64,000 nucleotides of DNA from Jiangellales bacterium (GCA_030447955.1 JAUJNY010000004.1:57140-121139), one strand, 5' to 3'; numbered from the stretch's first letter, positions 36,358 to 46,129 are shown. Program-made: numbers and translations. The notes: a model not told the origin generated them from the letters alone.

Positions 36358-36436
36358 CGCAAGGGCCCCTTGACAGCGTTGAACGTGGCCAAGGGGCCCT
36401 TGCGTGTGTCGAGGTCGCACCCAAGGGACCCTTGGG
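36358..36436. repeat. Long palindromic element between fumC and phoH
   Basis: CGCAAGGGCCCCTTG (36358-36372) and its exact complement CAAGGGGCCCTTGCG (36390-36404) form a 15-bp stem with a 17-nt loop. A second dyad, CCCAAGGG-A-CCCTTGGG, follows at 36420-36436. Each arm contains its own AAGGGSCCCTT-like palindrome, so the element has nested symmetry. It lies between two convergent genes and could end transcription from both sides. It may belong to a dispersed palindromic repeat family, since all arms share the core AAGGG(N)CCCTT. Confidence 0.75.
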
Positions 36437-36496
36437 CGCAACGGCGGCCGGGCGAATCCCGAGGCCATCGCCCCGCGGGCGGCCGTACGGCGGCAT

Positions 36497-37849
36497 TCAG
36501 TGCGGCAGGTCCTCGAGCAGCTCGGTGACCAGCGCCGCGATCGGTGAGCGTTCGCTGCGGGTGAGCGTCACGTGGGCGAACAGCGGGTGCCCCTTGAGCT
36601 TCTCCACCACGGCCACCACACCGTCGTGGCGGCCCACCCGCAGGTTGTCGCGCTGGGCCACGTCGTGGGTGAGCACCACCCGGCTGCCGGCTCCCATCCG
36701 GGACAGCACGGTGAGAAGCACGTTGCGCTCCAGCGACTGCGCCTCGTCGACGATCACGAACGCGTCGTGCAGCGAGCGCCCGCGGATGTGGGTGAGCGGC
36801 AGCACCTCGAGAAGGCCCCGGTGGACCACCTCGTCGACGAGGGTCTCGGTGGTCACCGCGCTAAGGGTGTCGAAGACCGCCTGCGACCAGGGGTTCATCT
36901 TTTCGCTCTCGCTGCCGGGCAGGTAGCCAAGGTCCTGGCCGCCAACGGCGTACAGCGGGCGGAACACCACGACCCGCTTGTGCCGGCGGCGTTCGAGCAC
37001 CGACTCCAGGCCCGCGCACAGCGCGAGCGCCGACTTGCCGGTGCCGGCGCGTCCGCCCAGCGAGACGATGCCGACCTCGGGGTCGAGCAGCAGGTCGAGC
37101 GCGATCCGCTGTTCGGCGCTGCGCCCGCGCAGCCCGAACGCCTCCCGGTCCCCGCGCACCAGCCGTACCCGCTTGTCGGGGGTGACCCGGCCTAGCGCGC
37201 TGCCGCGCTCGCCGAGCAGGCGCAGCCCGGTGTGGCAGGGCAGCTCGCGCGCCGCGTCCAGATCGGCTACCCCCTCGCCGTACAGCGTGTCGAGGACGGC
37301 CGTGCTCGTCTCGATCTCTGCCATGCCCGTCCAGCCGGACTCGACGACGGTCTGCGCGCGGTACTCCTCCGCACTCAAGCCGACCGCACTCGCCTTGACC
37401 CGCATCGGTAGGTCCTTGGAGACGAGCACGACGTCGCGACCCTCGGCTGCGAGGTTGCGCGCGACCGCAAGGATGCGGTTGTCGCCCTCGCCGCCCTTGG
37501 CACGGAAGCCGGCGGGCAGCACGTCAGCGTCGGTGTGGTTGAGCTCGACCCGCAAGGTGCCGCCGGCATCTCCGACGGCCACCGGCTCGTCCAGGCGTCC
37601 ATGCTCGATGCGCAGCTCATCCAGCAGCCGCAGCGCCGCGCGCGCAAAGTAGCCGAGCTCCGGGTGGTGCCGCTTGCCCTCGAGCTCGCTGACCACCACC
37701 ACGGGCAGCACCAGCTCGTGCTCGGCGAAGCGCCGGATGGCGTACGGGTCGGCGAGCAGCACGCTGGTGTCGAGGACGTACGTGCGCCGCTGCGCACCAG
37801 GCTGATCGTCGGCGCTGGGGCGGGCCCGCACCCGGGATGCTGCGCTCAC
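36497..37849 (-). CDS. PhoH-family protein with N-terminal PIN domain (PhoH2)
   Basis: 450 residues. The PIN ribonuclease domain (about 22-150) has [12 protein letters not shown] with the first acidic residue, [23 protein letters not shown] and [14 protein letters not shown]. The PhoH ATPase/helicase domain (about 235-450) has Walker [14 protein letters not shown] and Walker B-like [13 protein letters not shown]. This fusion matches mycobacterial PhoH2, an RNA helicase and RNase. There is no separate antitoxin gene upstream. GTG 37849 has GGGAG four bases upstream. It converges with fumC. Confidence 0.93.
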   Translation of the reverse strand: MSAASRVRARPSADDQPGAQRRTYVLDTSVLLADPYAIRRFAEHELVLPVVVVSELEGKRHHPELGYFARAALRLLDELRIEHGRLDEPVAVGDAGGTLRVELNHTDADVLPAGFRAKGGEGDNRILAVARNLAAEGRDVVLVSKDLPMRVKASAVGLSAEEYRAQTVVESGWTGMAEIETSTAVLDTLYGEGVADLDAARELPCHTGLRLLGERGSALGRVTPDKRVRLVRGDREAFGLRGRSAEQRIALDLLLDPEVGIVSLGGRAGTGKSALALCAGLESVLERRRHKRVVVFRPLYAVGGQDLGYLPGSESEKMNPWSQAVFDTLSAVTTETLVDEVVHRGLLEVLPLTHIRGRSLHDAFVIVDEAQSLERNVLLTVLSRMGAGSRVVLTHDVAQRDNLRVGRHDGVVAVVEKLKGHPLFAHVTLTRSERSPIAALVTELLEDLPH

Positions 37850-38025
37850 GCGTCTCCCTCACCGGGTGCGACGCGTCACCCGGGCTGCTCGCAGGTGAGC
37901 CGGCTCGTCCGCCGGTCCTTCACGACGACCGTACGGTCCGCCGCGGGTTCAGGCGGTGAGGGACACGCCACGCCAGCGGGACGCCAGCCGAGCTTGCGAC
38001 GTTCACCGCAACCGGGCTGCCTCGA

Positions 38026-39909
38026 TCAGCGGCAGGTGTCGGAACCCACGTCGCGGAACGTCTTGCCGGCCTCGGGCACGAACACCCACCGGTAGCCCTT
38101 GGGGCGGAGGGTCAACCGCAGGACGCCGTACGTGTGGTCCTGCTGACGCTGCACGGCGGCGGGCTGCGGCGACGGTGACTGGCCATGGCTCCTGCCGCCG
38201 GTGCCGACCACGAACTGGCGCATTCCGGTCTCGAGGCTGTTGCCGCTGGCGTCGAGTGGGGCGTACCGGGCGTACGTGTGATGGTGCCCGGTGAGGACGA
38301 CATCGGCGCCCGCTGCGTACAGCTCCTCCCACAGCGGTACGACGGCCGCATTCGGGCGCAGTGCAGCGTCGCCGAAATCCGGTGGGATGTGCCAGTACGC
38401 CAGCGTGCACGAGGACGGGTAGGCGGCCAAATCCGCCTCCAGCCACTCGTGCTGCGGCGACCCCTCGGCGCACCCGTCGTCGATCCCTGGGTCGACGGGC
38501 AGCGCCGCGCACTGCGAGTTCAAGGCGATGAGGTGCCACCTGCCCAGGTCGAAGCTGTAGTAGCCCTCCCCCGGCTCGCCGGCTGCCGCACCGAAGTAGC
38601 TGAAATAGCCGGCCGCGTCATCGGTGCGGTACTCGTGGTTGCCCGGTGCCGGGGACGTGATCCGCTTGACCCGTCCCCACGAGGGGTCGTAGGAGTCCAG
38701 GAAGTCCTCGAGCGTGCCGTCCTCGTACTGGTTGTCCCCGAGGGTCAGCACCCGGTTGATCCGCTTGCGCAGCAGGAGGTCGGAGGTGTCCATCTGCTGG
38801 CACCACTCCGAGTCGGCGCCATCGCCGAAGTGGGAGTCCTGCGGGTCGCAGGCGATATCCCCGGCGGCCGCCAGGACCGGGTCGAGGGTCCGGGCGGCCG
38901 CGCGGGTGCTGGGAGCCGAGACGTTGCCGGCGGCGTCCCGGGCGCGCACTCGGTAGGCGTACCGGGTCGACGCGCGCACGTCGGTGTCGCGGTAGGACGT
39001 CCGCCGTCCCAGCGACGCGATGCGCGTGCCGTCCCGGTAGACGGTGTAGCCGCTCACGGCGAAATCGTCGGTCGCGGCACTCCAGCTGAGGTCGACCCGC
39101 CGGGTGGAGTCGACGCGTGCGGTCAGGTTGCGGGGGGCCGTCGGATCTGTGGTGTCGGGGCCGGTGTCCACAACCCGCACGTTGTCGAAGGCGACGGTGA
39201 ACCGGCGCCCGCGGGCCGGGCTGCCCAGCTGGACCCGGGCGACACCGACCCGGCCCAGTCGGGCGCCGCCGCTCAGGTCGGGCAGCGCGGCGCCGTCCAG
39301 CCGGGTCTTGGTCCGACTCCTGGCGCCGTCGACGTGGAGGCGCACCCGGAGCCGGTGCCAGCCGTTGAGGCGGACCCGCCGGGAGTTCTGCATAACCCTT
39401 CCGGTGACGGAGTTGTGCAGCGCCAGCTTGCCGTCCTGCGTGACGTACACGTCGACGAGCGCACCTCTGCTCTTGGTGCGCATCGTCATCACCGGCACCC
39501 GGTTCCGGCCCTGCCTCATGATCTTGAACCGCAGGTCGTACGCCACGTCCGTGTGGACTCCGTCGAGTCGAGTACGCGCGTACGCGGGACCACCGGTGCT
39601 ACGGGCACGGGCCGCGCGGCTGCCCCCAAACACCGTTCGCCGCTGGGTCACGACTCCCTTGACCGCGCCCCACGCGGACATGCCGCCGTCCTCGAAGCGG
39701 TCGGCGAACACCGTCGGTCCGGGGACGGGACCGTTGCCGGTGGACGCGCCGCTAGCCGCCGGAGTTACCGGGCCCATGACCGTGCTCGTGGACATGGCGG
39801 TGGCGACGTGGCGCGCGGGCACGTCGGGCATGGCCTGAGTTGGTAAGGCCACCGTGGTGAGCACCGCTGCGCACGTCCCGAGGACGGCGGCGCCACGCAA
39901 GAAGACCAT
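38026..39909 (-). CDS. Secreted metallophosphoesterase with fibronectin type III domain
   Basis: 627 residues. Signal peptide (LRGAAVLGTCAAVLTTVALPTQA, cleavage near residue 27). Residues about 70-225 resemble a concanavalin-like sugar-binding fold (VFADRFEDGGMSAWGAV at the start). A fibronectin type III domain is at about 232-325 (APRNLTARVDSTRRVDLSWSA). The calcineurin-like phosphoesterase (about 330-620) has AAGDIACDP, LTLGDNQYEDGT, PAPGNHEY and LTGHHHTYAR, which hold the two-metal ligands. It is probably exported to hydrolyse a phosphoester outside the cell. TACGGT upstream is a possible -10. Confidence 0.88.
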   Translation of the reverse strand: MVFLRGAAVLGTCAAVLTTVALPTQAMPDVPARHVATAMSTSTVMGPVTPAASGASTGNGPVPGPTVFADRFEDGGMSAWGAVKGVVTQRRTVFGGSRAARARSTGGPAYARTRLDGVHTDVAYDLRFKIMRQGRNRVPVMTMRTKSRGALVDVYVTQDGKLALHNSVTGRVMQNSRRVRLNGWHRLRVRLHVDGARSRTKTRLDGAALPDLSGGARLGRVGVARVQLGSPARGRRFTVAFDNVRVVDTGPDTTDPTAPRNLTARVDSTRRVDLSWSAATDDFAVSGYTVYRDGTRIASLGRRTSYRDTDVRASTRYAYRVRARDAAGNVSAPSTRAAARTLDPVLAAAGDIACDPQDSHFGDGADSEWCQQMDTSDLLLRKRINRVLTLGDNQYEDGTLEDFLDSYDPSWGRVKRITSPAPGNHEYRTDDAAGYFSYFGAAAGEPGEGYYSFDLGRWHLIALNSQCAALPVDPGIDDGCAEGSPQHEWLEADLAAYPSSCTLAYWHIPPDFGDAALRPNAAVVPLWEELYAAGADVVLTGHHHTYARYAPLDASGNSLETGMRQFVVGTGGRSHGQSPSPQPAAVQRQQDHTYGVLRLTLRPKGYRWVFVPEAGKTFRDVGSDTCR

Positions 39910-40059
39910 GGCCCCGAGTGTACGTGACCGTAGTCATACAGTCACGGAACGTCACCCCGATGCAGTCCAGCGGTCCCGGCGACGAGGTTGCTCAAGGTCT
40001 GCAAGGTCTGAACGCTGTCCACAGCTGCGGCTGACCTGGTCGTTGTCGGGGGCGGTCGA

Positions 40060-40081
40060 TACTATTCGTACATGTGTTCGA
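40060..40081 (+). promoter_or_regulatory. SOS (LexA) box and -10 over the start of the HNH gene
   Basis: TCGTAC-ATGT-GTTCGA (40066-40081) matches the mycobacterial LexA box TCGAAC-N4-GTTCGA at 11 of 12 fixed positions. TACTAT (40060-40065) is a good -10. The proposed ATG (40072) is inside the 4-nt spacer, so LexA would cover both the promoter and the start codon. LexA control of DUF222/HNH (13E12) genes is known in M. tuberculosis. Confidence 0.75.
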
Positions 40082-41514
40082 CCGGTCGGCTGAGCGACGT
40101 GGCCGCTGCGACTGCATCAGCTGCTGGCCGCTCCGGTGGCTGAGTTACCACCCTCCTTGGCGATGGACGAGGTGGTGGCGCTGCGCGGGATCGCCGACCT
40201 GGTGGAGGCCGCGATCGCCGACCGCGTCGCGGTGATTCACGGCCGGGGTGACGCTGCCGGCCGCGGGGCGGTGTCGACGCAGGCGTGGCTCCGTGCCGAG
40301 GGACGGATGCCCCGAGCAGAGGCCGGGCGGACGGTGGCGACTGCCGTCGGGCTGCGGGAGCTGCCCGCCGTGCGCGACGCCTTGGCCGACGGCGCGATTG
40401 GCTCCGCGCACGCCCGCGTGCTCGCCCGCACGGTGACGGCCTGGGGGTGGACGACGCTCGCGGGGCGGAGCCACACCTGCTCGAAGTGGCCCGCTTGGTC
40501 GACCCGGATCGGCTCGCCCGCATTGTGGACGGCTTCCGTCGCGCCACCGCACCCGAGACGGCGGTCGAGGAGGCCGAGCAGGCGTACGCGGCGCGCGAGT
40601 TCTTCATGTCCAAGCCGTACGCCGGCACGGTCAACGTCATCGGGACGTTGACCGCCGAGACGTACGCGGCGCTGAACGCCGCCTTGGCACCGCTCACCCG
40701 CAAGTCCGGGCCGGACGACGCCCGTACTCCCGCGCAACGCCGCCACGACGCGCTCGGTGAGCTGGCCCAGCTGACCCTGTGCTCAGGTCAGCTGCCGCAG
40801 CTCGCCGGGGAACGCCCGCACCTCAGCGTCGTGGTGGCGCTGGAGGTGCTGGAGGGCCGCGCCGGACGGTCTCTCGCCGAGCTCCAGGGTGCCGGCTACA
40901 CCACCGACCAGGCGGTACGTCGCCTCGGCTGCGACGCGATGATCACCAGGGTCGTCGTCGACGGCGAGGGCGTGCCCCTCAACCTGGGTCGGACCACCCG
41001 AACGGTGTCTCCCGCACAACGCAAAGCGCTGCGCGTCCGCGACGGCGGATGCCGCTTCCCCCGCTGCGACGTCCCGCACGAACGCACCGAGGGGCACCAC
41101 ACCATCTACTGGGCCAACGGCGGGCGGACCGACCTGGCCGACCTCGTCAGCCTCTGTTTGCGGCATCACCACTTCGTCCACGAGGGTGGGTGGACCGTAC
41201 GAGCCGACGGGCTCGGCGGCTTTGTCTTCACCGACCCGGACGGGCGCGTGGTTGACGACCCGCATCGACACCCGCGGCGAGCCGCGGAGCAGCTGGCCCT
41301 GCGTGTCCTCGGTCCCCCGCCCCGCGCTCCGGATCTCTGGCAACCCCGGTGGCAGCGGGTCGGCCTCGATCCGCTTGAGCCACCGATCGACTATCCGGAA
41401 ATCGGGCCGCTCGAGCTGACCGAGCTCACCGAACCACCTCAGCCGGGACGAGACCCGTCCGGACGACAGTGGGTCGCTGCGCGCGAACCACCGGTTAGCG
41501 CAGGAGTGCCGTGA
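40072..41514 (+). pseudogene. DUF222/HNH endonuclease (13E12 family), two compensating frameshifts
   Basis: DUF222 domain (about 20-290) followed by an HNH nuclease domain with CRFPRCDVPHERTEGHHTIYW and DLVSLCLRHHHFVHEGG. The start ATG 40072 gives MCSTGRLSDVAAA. An extra A at 40111 moves LHQLLAAPVAELPPSLAMDE and ALRGIADLVEAAIADRVAV into a second frame. A missing C near 40441 (GCCTGGGGG for GCCCTGGGGG) moves GVDDARGAEPHLLEVARLVD and the rest back to the first. Restored length is about 480 residues. The promoter has an SOS box. The gene is either decaying or carries two sequence errors. Confidence 0.8.
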
Positions 41515-41573
41515 TGCGACCGTCTGCAGCGTCGGTTGCAGCGTCGGTTGTCGGTGAGCCCAAAGTCTCAGCG

Positions 41574-42869
41574 TTAGCGCATCGCCCCGATGGGCTCGGG
41601 CTGGAACCCGGGGAACACCTTGGAGCTGGTGACGTTGAACCGCGACCGCAACACCTCGCTGAGGACGCTGCGGTAGTCGCGGGTCACGGCCAGGTCGCCG
41701 TCGACCAGATCGGCCCGGCTCAGGCCCGGCCACTTGCCGTATACCTGCCCGCCACGCACGCCGGCGCCCGCCAGCAACATCACGTTGGCGTAGCCGTGGT
41801 CGAGCCCGAAGTTCGCGTTCTCGGCAACCCGACGCCCGAACTCGCTGATGGTCACCACCGTGACGCGCGAGCCGAGGGTGCCGAGATCGGTGAAGAACGC
41901 CGCCATACCCCTGGCAAGCTCGGCCACCCGCGTCAGCATCGAGCCCCACTCCAAGGTCCCGAGGGCGGTGTGCATGTCCCACTCGCCGCAGTCCACGGTC
42001 ACCATCTGCGTGCCCACGCCCGCCCGGATCAGCCGGGCGGTGTCGGCGAGGGCCTCGCCGAACGGGCCCGCCGGGTAGGCCGCACCGTTGCGAGCGCCAC
42101 TCGGCTCGTTCCGCACCGGCGCGAAGGCATCCACCGTGCTGATGGCCGACCGGGCTCCGCGCGCCAGTGGGGTGTCGACGCCGTTCCACACGGCGTTGAG
42201 AGACGACCGGCGGCGGGCCGGCCCGTCGCCGACCTGAGCCCCCGCCAGCCAGACGTCGTCCAGCTTGCGCACGGCGAGTGCGGGGGCGGGCCCGTACAGG
42301 GCGGCGGGCACGATCGGCGAGCCGATGTGCGCTGCCTCCATCGTGGAGACGTCGGCGTCCAGACCGACGAGCCGGTTGAGCCAGCCCTGCCGGGTGTCCG
42401 AGCCGGGGTCGGCGTCCTCGACGGCTTCCAGGGCGGCGAAGTGCGACCTGTTCGGAGCCGGCAACCCCACCGCGTGTACGGCGGCCAGCCGGCCGTCGCG
42501 CCACATCGGAGCCAAGGGCGCCATAGCCGGGTGCAGCCCGAAGAACTCGTCCTTGCACATCAGCGCGGCAGCCGGCACGCCGATCCGCGGCCGGGCCGTG
42601 TAGTAGTTCGGGTCACCGTGCGGCACCACGAGGCTGAGCCCGTCCGCACCGCCACGCAAGCTGAGCACCACCAGCACGTTGCCGCCGCCGGTCGAGCCGA
42701 AGGCCACCTGGCGAAACACCCCGCCGGCCATCGTGGTCATTATCCCCGCGCCCGCGGCTGCGCTCAGCCCGCGCAAAAAGGCCCGCCGGGAGGAGGCGAA
42801 CTCGGCGCACGCGCCGGTGTGGGTCCCGCTACTCGTCTCGTCCGTCGTCACAGTCGTTGCCCCAGTCAT
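41574..42869 (-). CDS. DUF1501 Tat-exported protein
   Basis: 431 residues. A twin-arginine signal SRRAFLRGLSAAAGAGIM is at about 27-50. The DUF1501 core has VLVVLSLRGGADGLSLVVPHGDPNYY, GLHPAMAPLAPMWRDGRLAAVHAVG, NRSHFAALE and TVDCGEWDMHTAL plus ISEFGRRVAENANFGLDHGYANVM, which resemble the alkaline-phosphatase/sulfatase superfamily fold. It lies ten bases after the DUF1800 gene and is co-transcribed with it. The two families are linked across many bacterial phyla; the function is not known. Confidence 0.92.
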   Translation of the reverse strand: MTGATTVTTDETSSGTHTGACAEFASSRRAFLRGLSAAAGAGIMTTMAGGVFRQVAFGSTGGGNVLVVLSLRGGADGLSLVVPHGDPNYYTARPRIGVPAAALMCKDEFFGLHPAMAPLAPMWRDGRLAAVHAVGLPAPNRSHFAALEAVEDADPGSDTRQGWLNRLVGLDADVSTMEAAHIGSPIVPAALYGPAPALAVRKLDDVWLAGAQVGDGPARRRSSLNAVWNGVDTPLARGARSAISTVDAFAPVRNEPSGARNGAAYPAGPFGEALADTARLIRAGVGTQMVTVDCGEWDMHTALGTLEWGSMLTRVAELARGMAAFFTDLGTLGSRVTVVTISEFGRRVAENANFGLDHGYANVMLLAGAGVRGGQVYGKWPGLSRADLVDGDLAVTRDYRSVLSEVLRSRFNVTSSKVFPGFQPEPIGAMR

Positions 42870-42879
42870 CGTCGATCCC

Positions 42880-44511
42880 TCACCGGCTCATGTGCTCAGG
42901 GCTGTCCAGCAGCACCTGCAGCAGCTGCTGCATCCGCCAGAGCACGAGGCGGTGATCGCGGCCGATGCGCTCTCGTGGCGTGGCATCGACGGCCTTGCAG
43001 GCGGCCTCCAGCAGTCGCGGGGTGGACCGTCGGCCCAGCAACTTTCGGCAGATGTGGTCCACCACCATGGCGAAGGGCAGGTTCCACTCCGGGACCCAGG
43101 AGGCGTACGAGGCGTAGCGCACCCCGGTCGTCGGGCCCCAGCCGCCGGCGGAATTGTGGTGGATCTTGAACGAGCCGAGCATCCGGGAGTCCGCCGTCCA
43201 GGCCTGCGCGGTGTCGGGGAACCCGTCCGGGCGGGGCCAGTCGAACGGCCGCTGGCCCATCACGTCGACCATCGTCAGCACCGCGTACGCCGCGTCGGTA
43301 TCCCGTCCCGACGGCCGGGTGACCTGGACGCCGAGGGCCCGCCAGGTTGCCACCAGGTCCTCGATCGGAGTCCGCACCTTGGCCCCTCGAGAGGCCGCGA
43401 ACTCCGGGTGGTTGATCAGGGCGCGCAGGGTTGCCCGGATGTCGGTGCCCGAGGAACGGAAAACACCGGCCAGGTGGCTGACGAGCTCACTCGAGGGATA
43501 GTCGGAGACGAACCGGACGGCCAGTTGGTAGGCCACCCGTTGCGCGGTCGCCGGGTGGTGCGCCAGGTAGCGCAGATAGGCGTTCGTCACCGCCTTGCAG
43601 CCGGCGACGGTCCGTGCGTCGTTGCGGTGGGAGAACCCCAGCACGCGCACTGGCCCGTGGTAGTGGTCGGTGACCGAGTAGCTCTGCGCCAGCGTGCGGT
43701 GTCGGTCCACCTGCCAGCCAGTGAGAATCAGCGTCGAGTTCTTGACGTCCGCCTCGCTGAACCGGGCCGCGCGCCCAACGGTGTGCAGCTCGAGCAGCTC
43801 CCGGCCGAGATTCTCGTTGGGTGCCTCGGCGGTGGAGATGTCGTTGTCGAGGTAGGTCAGCATCGCCGGGTGCGTGACCGCGGCGGCCAGCAGGTCGTCG
43901 AAGCGGCCCAGGGCGTGCCCGCGGATGGTCTTGTCGTAGCCGAACCGGAACGGGAACGACTTGCCCTCGGGAGCCGTGATGTGCAGCAGGTTGGACCAAA
44001 AGTCGACCATCACCTCCTGCAACTGGCGGCGCGAGTACATGCGGCGCAGCAGCGTCCACCGGGCGAAGTCGGCCATCTGCTCCCATCCGGCGGCCTGGCC
44101 GCTGCGGTCCAGCTCCAGCGACCGCTGCGGGGACACACCAAGATGCGGGAACCAGTCGACCAGCTGGCCGGCGAAGTCATCCTCGATGAGGCCCGGGGTT
44201 AGCTGATCGGTGAACCACGCCCGGGCTCCCCCGGCACGACGCACACCGGCGAACAGCCCCGGGCTGAAGCCACAGGAGAACCGGTTGATCAGGTGCCGCG
44301 CGTCGGGGTCCGGCACCGGGGTGCGGGTGTACGGCATCGGCTGCGGCCGGGTGCCCGTCGCAGCACGCGCAGTCGGGGCGCCGGCGAGCTGGCCCGTCGT
44401 CCCCGCCGCCGCGGCTCCGGCGACGGCGAGCAGGCCCCGACGGGACAGCGCCGCGGACTGCGCAGGCGCCGGCGGCTGGGCGCCCGTCATGGGCTGAGTC
44501 GTTGCAGACAC
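42880..44511 (-). CDS. DUF1800 Tat-exported protein
   Basis: 543 residues. Tat signal LSRRGLLAVAGAAAAG near residue 24. DUF1800 core: HLINRFSCGFSPG, LQEVMVDFWSNLLHI, NENLGRELLELHTVG, TGWQVDR, AQRVAYQLAVRFVSD, MGQRPFDWPRPDGFPD. The start is GTG 44511; ATG 44490 is an alternative. First gene of a two-gene operon with the DUF1501 gene. Both are exported folded, which suggests that they act together on an extracellular substrate (inference). Confidence 0.92.
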   Translation of the reverse strand: MSATTQPMTGAQPPAPAQSAALSRRGLLAVAGAAAAGTTGQLAGAPTARAATGTRPQPMPYTRTPVPDPDARHLINRFSCGFSPGLFAGVRRAGGARAWFTDQLTPGLIEDDFAGQLVDWFPHLGVSPQRSLELDRSGQAAGWEQMADFARWTLLRRMYSRRQLQEVMVDFWSNLLHITAPEGKSFPFRFGYDKTIRGHALGRFDDLLAAAVTHPAMLTYLDNDISTAEAPNENLGRELLELHTVGRAARFSEADVKNSTLILTGWQVDRHRTLAQSYSVTDHYHGPVRVLGFSHRNDARTVAGCKAVTNAYLRYLAHHPATAQRVAYQLAVRFVSDYPSSELVSHLAGVFRSSGTDIRATLRALINHPEFAASRGAKVRTPIEDLVATWRALGVQVTRPSGRDTDAAYAVLTMVDVMGQRPFDWPRPDGFPDTAQAWTADSRMLGSFKIHHNSAGGWGPTTGVRYASYASWVPEWNLPFAMVVDHICRKLLGRRSTPRLLEAACKAVDATPRERIGRDHRLVLWRMQQLLQVLLDSPEHMSR

Positions 44512-44621
44512 ATGAGCCTGATCGGCCGGTCGGCGGCCCGTTCGAGGAATATGGAGCTACTCATGCGCCCGGATCGTGCCTTAGCCCGGGCGGGTGGCCA
44601 GCAGCGGGGTCTGCTCGCTGC

Positions 44622-45383
44622 TCAGCAGCCGTAGCGGCGCTCGCGGGCAGCGTACGCGCGAAGCGCGCGGAGGAAGTCGACGCGGCGGAACGCGGGCCAC
44701 AACGCCTCGCAGAAGTAGAACTCCGAGTGCACGCTCTGCCACAGCAGGAAGCCGGAGAGCCGCTGCTCGCCGGAGGTACGGATGACGAGGTCGGGGTCGG
44801 GCTGCCCAGCGGTGTACAGGTGCTCGGCGATGTGCTCCACGTCGAGGAACTCCGCGAGCTCCTCGATGGAGGTGCCACGGGTGGCGTGCTCGTGCAGCAG
44901 CGACCGCACCGCGTCGGCGATCTCGCGCCGTCCCCCATACCCGATGGCCACGTTGACGTGCATGCCCGGCGTGCCGGCGGTGCGCGACCCCACCTCCTTG
45001 AGCGTGCGGGCGATGTCGTCGGGCAGCAGGTCCAGCGCCCCGATCGGGTTGACGTGCCAGCGCCCGGTGGCCCCGAGATCACTGACGACGTCGGCGATGA
45101 TGGTGAGCAGCGGGCCGACCTCGTCACTGGGGCGACTCAGGTTGTCGGGGGAGAGCAGCCAGACGGTGACGACGTCGACACCGGCCTGTTCGCACCAGCC
45201 GAGGAACTCCTCGATCTTGGCCGCACCCGCGCGATGGCCCGCGGCGGGATCGGAGCCGGCGGCACGCGCCCAGCGGCGGTTGCCATCGAGCATGATTCCG
45301 ACGTGGCGGGGGGTCCGCCGGGGGTCGAGCCGGGCGACGAGCCGACGTTCGTACGCCCCGTAGACGAGGTCGCGCGGGTCCAC
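44622..45383 (-). CDS. uppS: Isoprenyl (cis-prenyl) diphosphate synthase
   Basis: 253 residues from GTG 45383. It has HVGIMLDGNRRWARAAG with the catalytic Asp, GHRAGAAKIEEFLGWC, VVTVWLLSPDNLSRP, and the C-terminal DPDLVIRTSGEQRLSGFLLWQSVHSEFYF motif. This is the family of undecaprenyl and short-chain cis-prenyl synthases. Its position beside hemolysin III, a YyaL-like gene and mca corresponds to M. tuberculosis Rv1086, which makes Z-farnesyl diphosphate, so short-chain activity is possible. Divergent from the hlyIII gene. Confidence 0.9.
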   Translation of the reverse strand: MDPRDLVYGAYERRLVARLDPRRTPRHVGIMLDGNRRWARAAGSDPAAGHRAGAAKIEEFLGWCEQAGVDVVTVWLLSPDNLSRPSDEVGPLLTIIADVVSDLGATGRWHVNPIGALDLLPDDIARTLKEVGSRTAGTPGMHVNVAIGYGGRREIADAVRSLLHEHATRGTSIEELAEFLDVEHIAEHLYTAGQPDPDLVIRTSGEQRLSGFLLWQSVHSEFYFCEALWPAFRRVDFLRALRAYAARERRYGC

Positions 45384-45454
45384 TGTGCCGCGTCCCCTTC
45401 CGTCACCCGGGTCCGTGCCGAAGGCTACTCCCGCGCGGCCCGTACGTTGGGCTG

Positions 45455-46129
45455 ATGAGCGGCGAAAACCCAGCCCGGGATGTCGCCGCCGCGGTCAAGC
45501 CCCGGCTGCGCGGATGGCTGCACCTCGGTGCCTTCCCGCTGGCCGTGGCCGCGGGAGTGGTGCTGGTGGTTCTGAGCCCCACGCCGCTCGCCAGAGTGTC
45601 CACCGCCGTCTTCGCGCTGAGCGCGGCGCTGCTCTTCGGCGTCAGCGCCGTTTACCACGGCGGGCAGTGGACCCCGCGCATGCACCAGCTGCTGCGCCGC
45701 CTCGACCACGCCAACATCTTCTTGGTCATCGCTGGCACGTACACCCCGTTCACGCTGCTGCTGCTCGACGACGGCGACGCTCGGGTGCTGCTCACGCTGG
45801 TCTGGGTGGGGGCCCTCGGTGGGGTGGCGTTCCGGGTGTGCTGGGCGGGCGCGTCGCGGTGGGTCTATGTGCCGGTGTACGTGGCGCTGGGCTGGGCGGC
45901 CACCTTCTGGCTGCCCGACTTCCTCCGCGGCGGCGGCCCGACGGTGCTGACGCTGGTCATCGTCGGTGGCCTGCTCTACTCCCTGGGCGGACTGGTGTAC
46001 GCGCTGCAGCGGCCCGACCCCTCACCGCGCTGGTTCGGCTTCCACGAGGTCTTCCACGCGCTGACCGTGGCCGGGTTCGCGGTCCACTACGTCGGCGTCT
46101 CAATCACCTCGTACGCCATAGCCGGCTGA
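45455..46129 (+). CDS. Hemolysin III / TrhA-family membrane protein
   Basis: 224 residues with seven helices and the PAQR-superfamily signatures: ALLFGVSAVYHGG, LRRLDHANIFLVIAGTYTPF, YSLGGLVYALQRPD and FHEVFHALTVAGFAVHYV. The conserved His and Asp residues form the zinc site of this superfamily. TACGTT six bases before ATG 45455 fits a leaderless message. It matches Rv1085c in position. TrhA proteins affect membrane fluidity control in E. coli; hemolytic activity is not implied. Confidence 0.92.
   Translation: MSGENPARDVAAAVKPRLRGWLHLGAFPLAVAAGVVLVVLSPTPLARVSTAVFALSAALLFGVSAVYHGGQWTPRMHQLLRRLDHANIFLVIAGTYTPFTLLLLDDGDARVLLTLVWVGALGGVAFRVCWAGASRWVYVPVYVALGWAATFWLPDFLRGGGPTVLTLVIVGGLLYSLGGLVYALQRPDPSPRWFGFHEVFHALTVAGFAVHYVGVSITSYAIAG

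Noticed and set aside
36497-37849. PhoH2 as half of a PhoAT toxin-antitoxin pair
   Set aside because: No small antitoxin gene precedes it; the upstream 176 bp have no supported frame.
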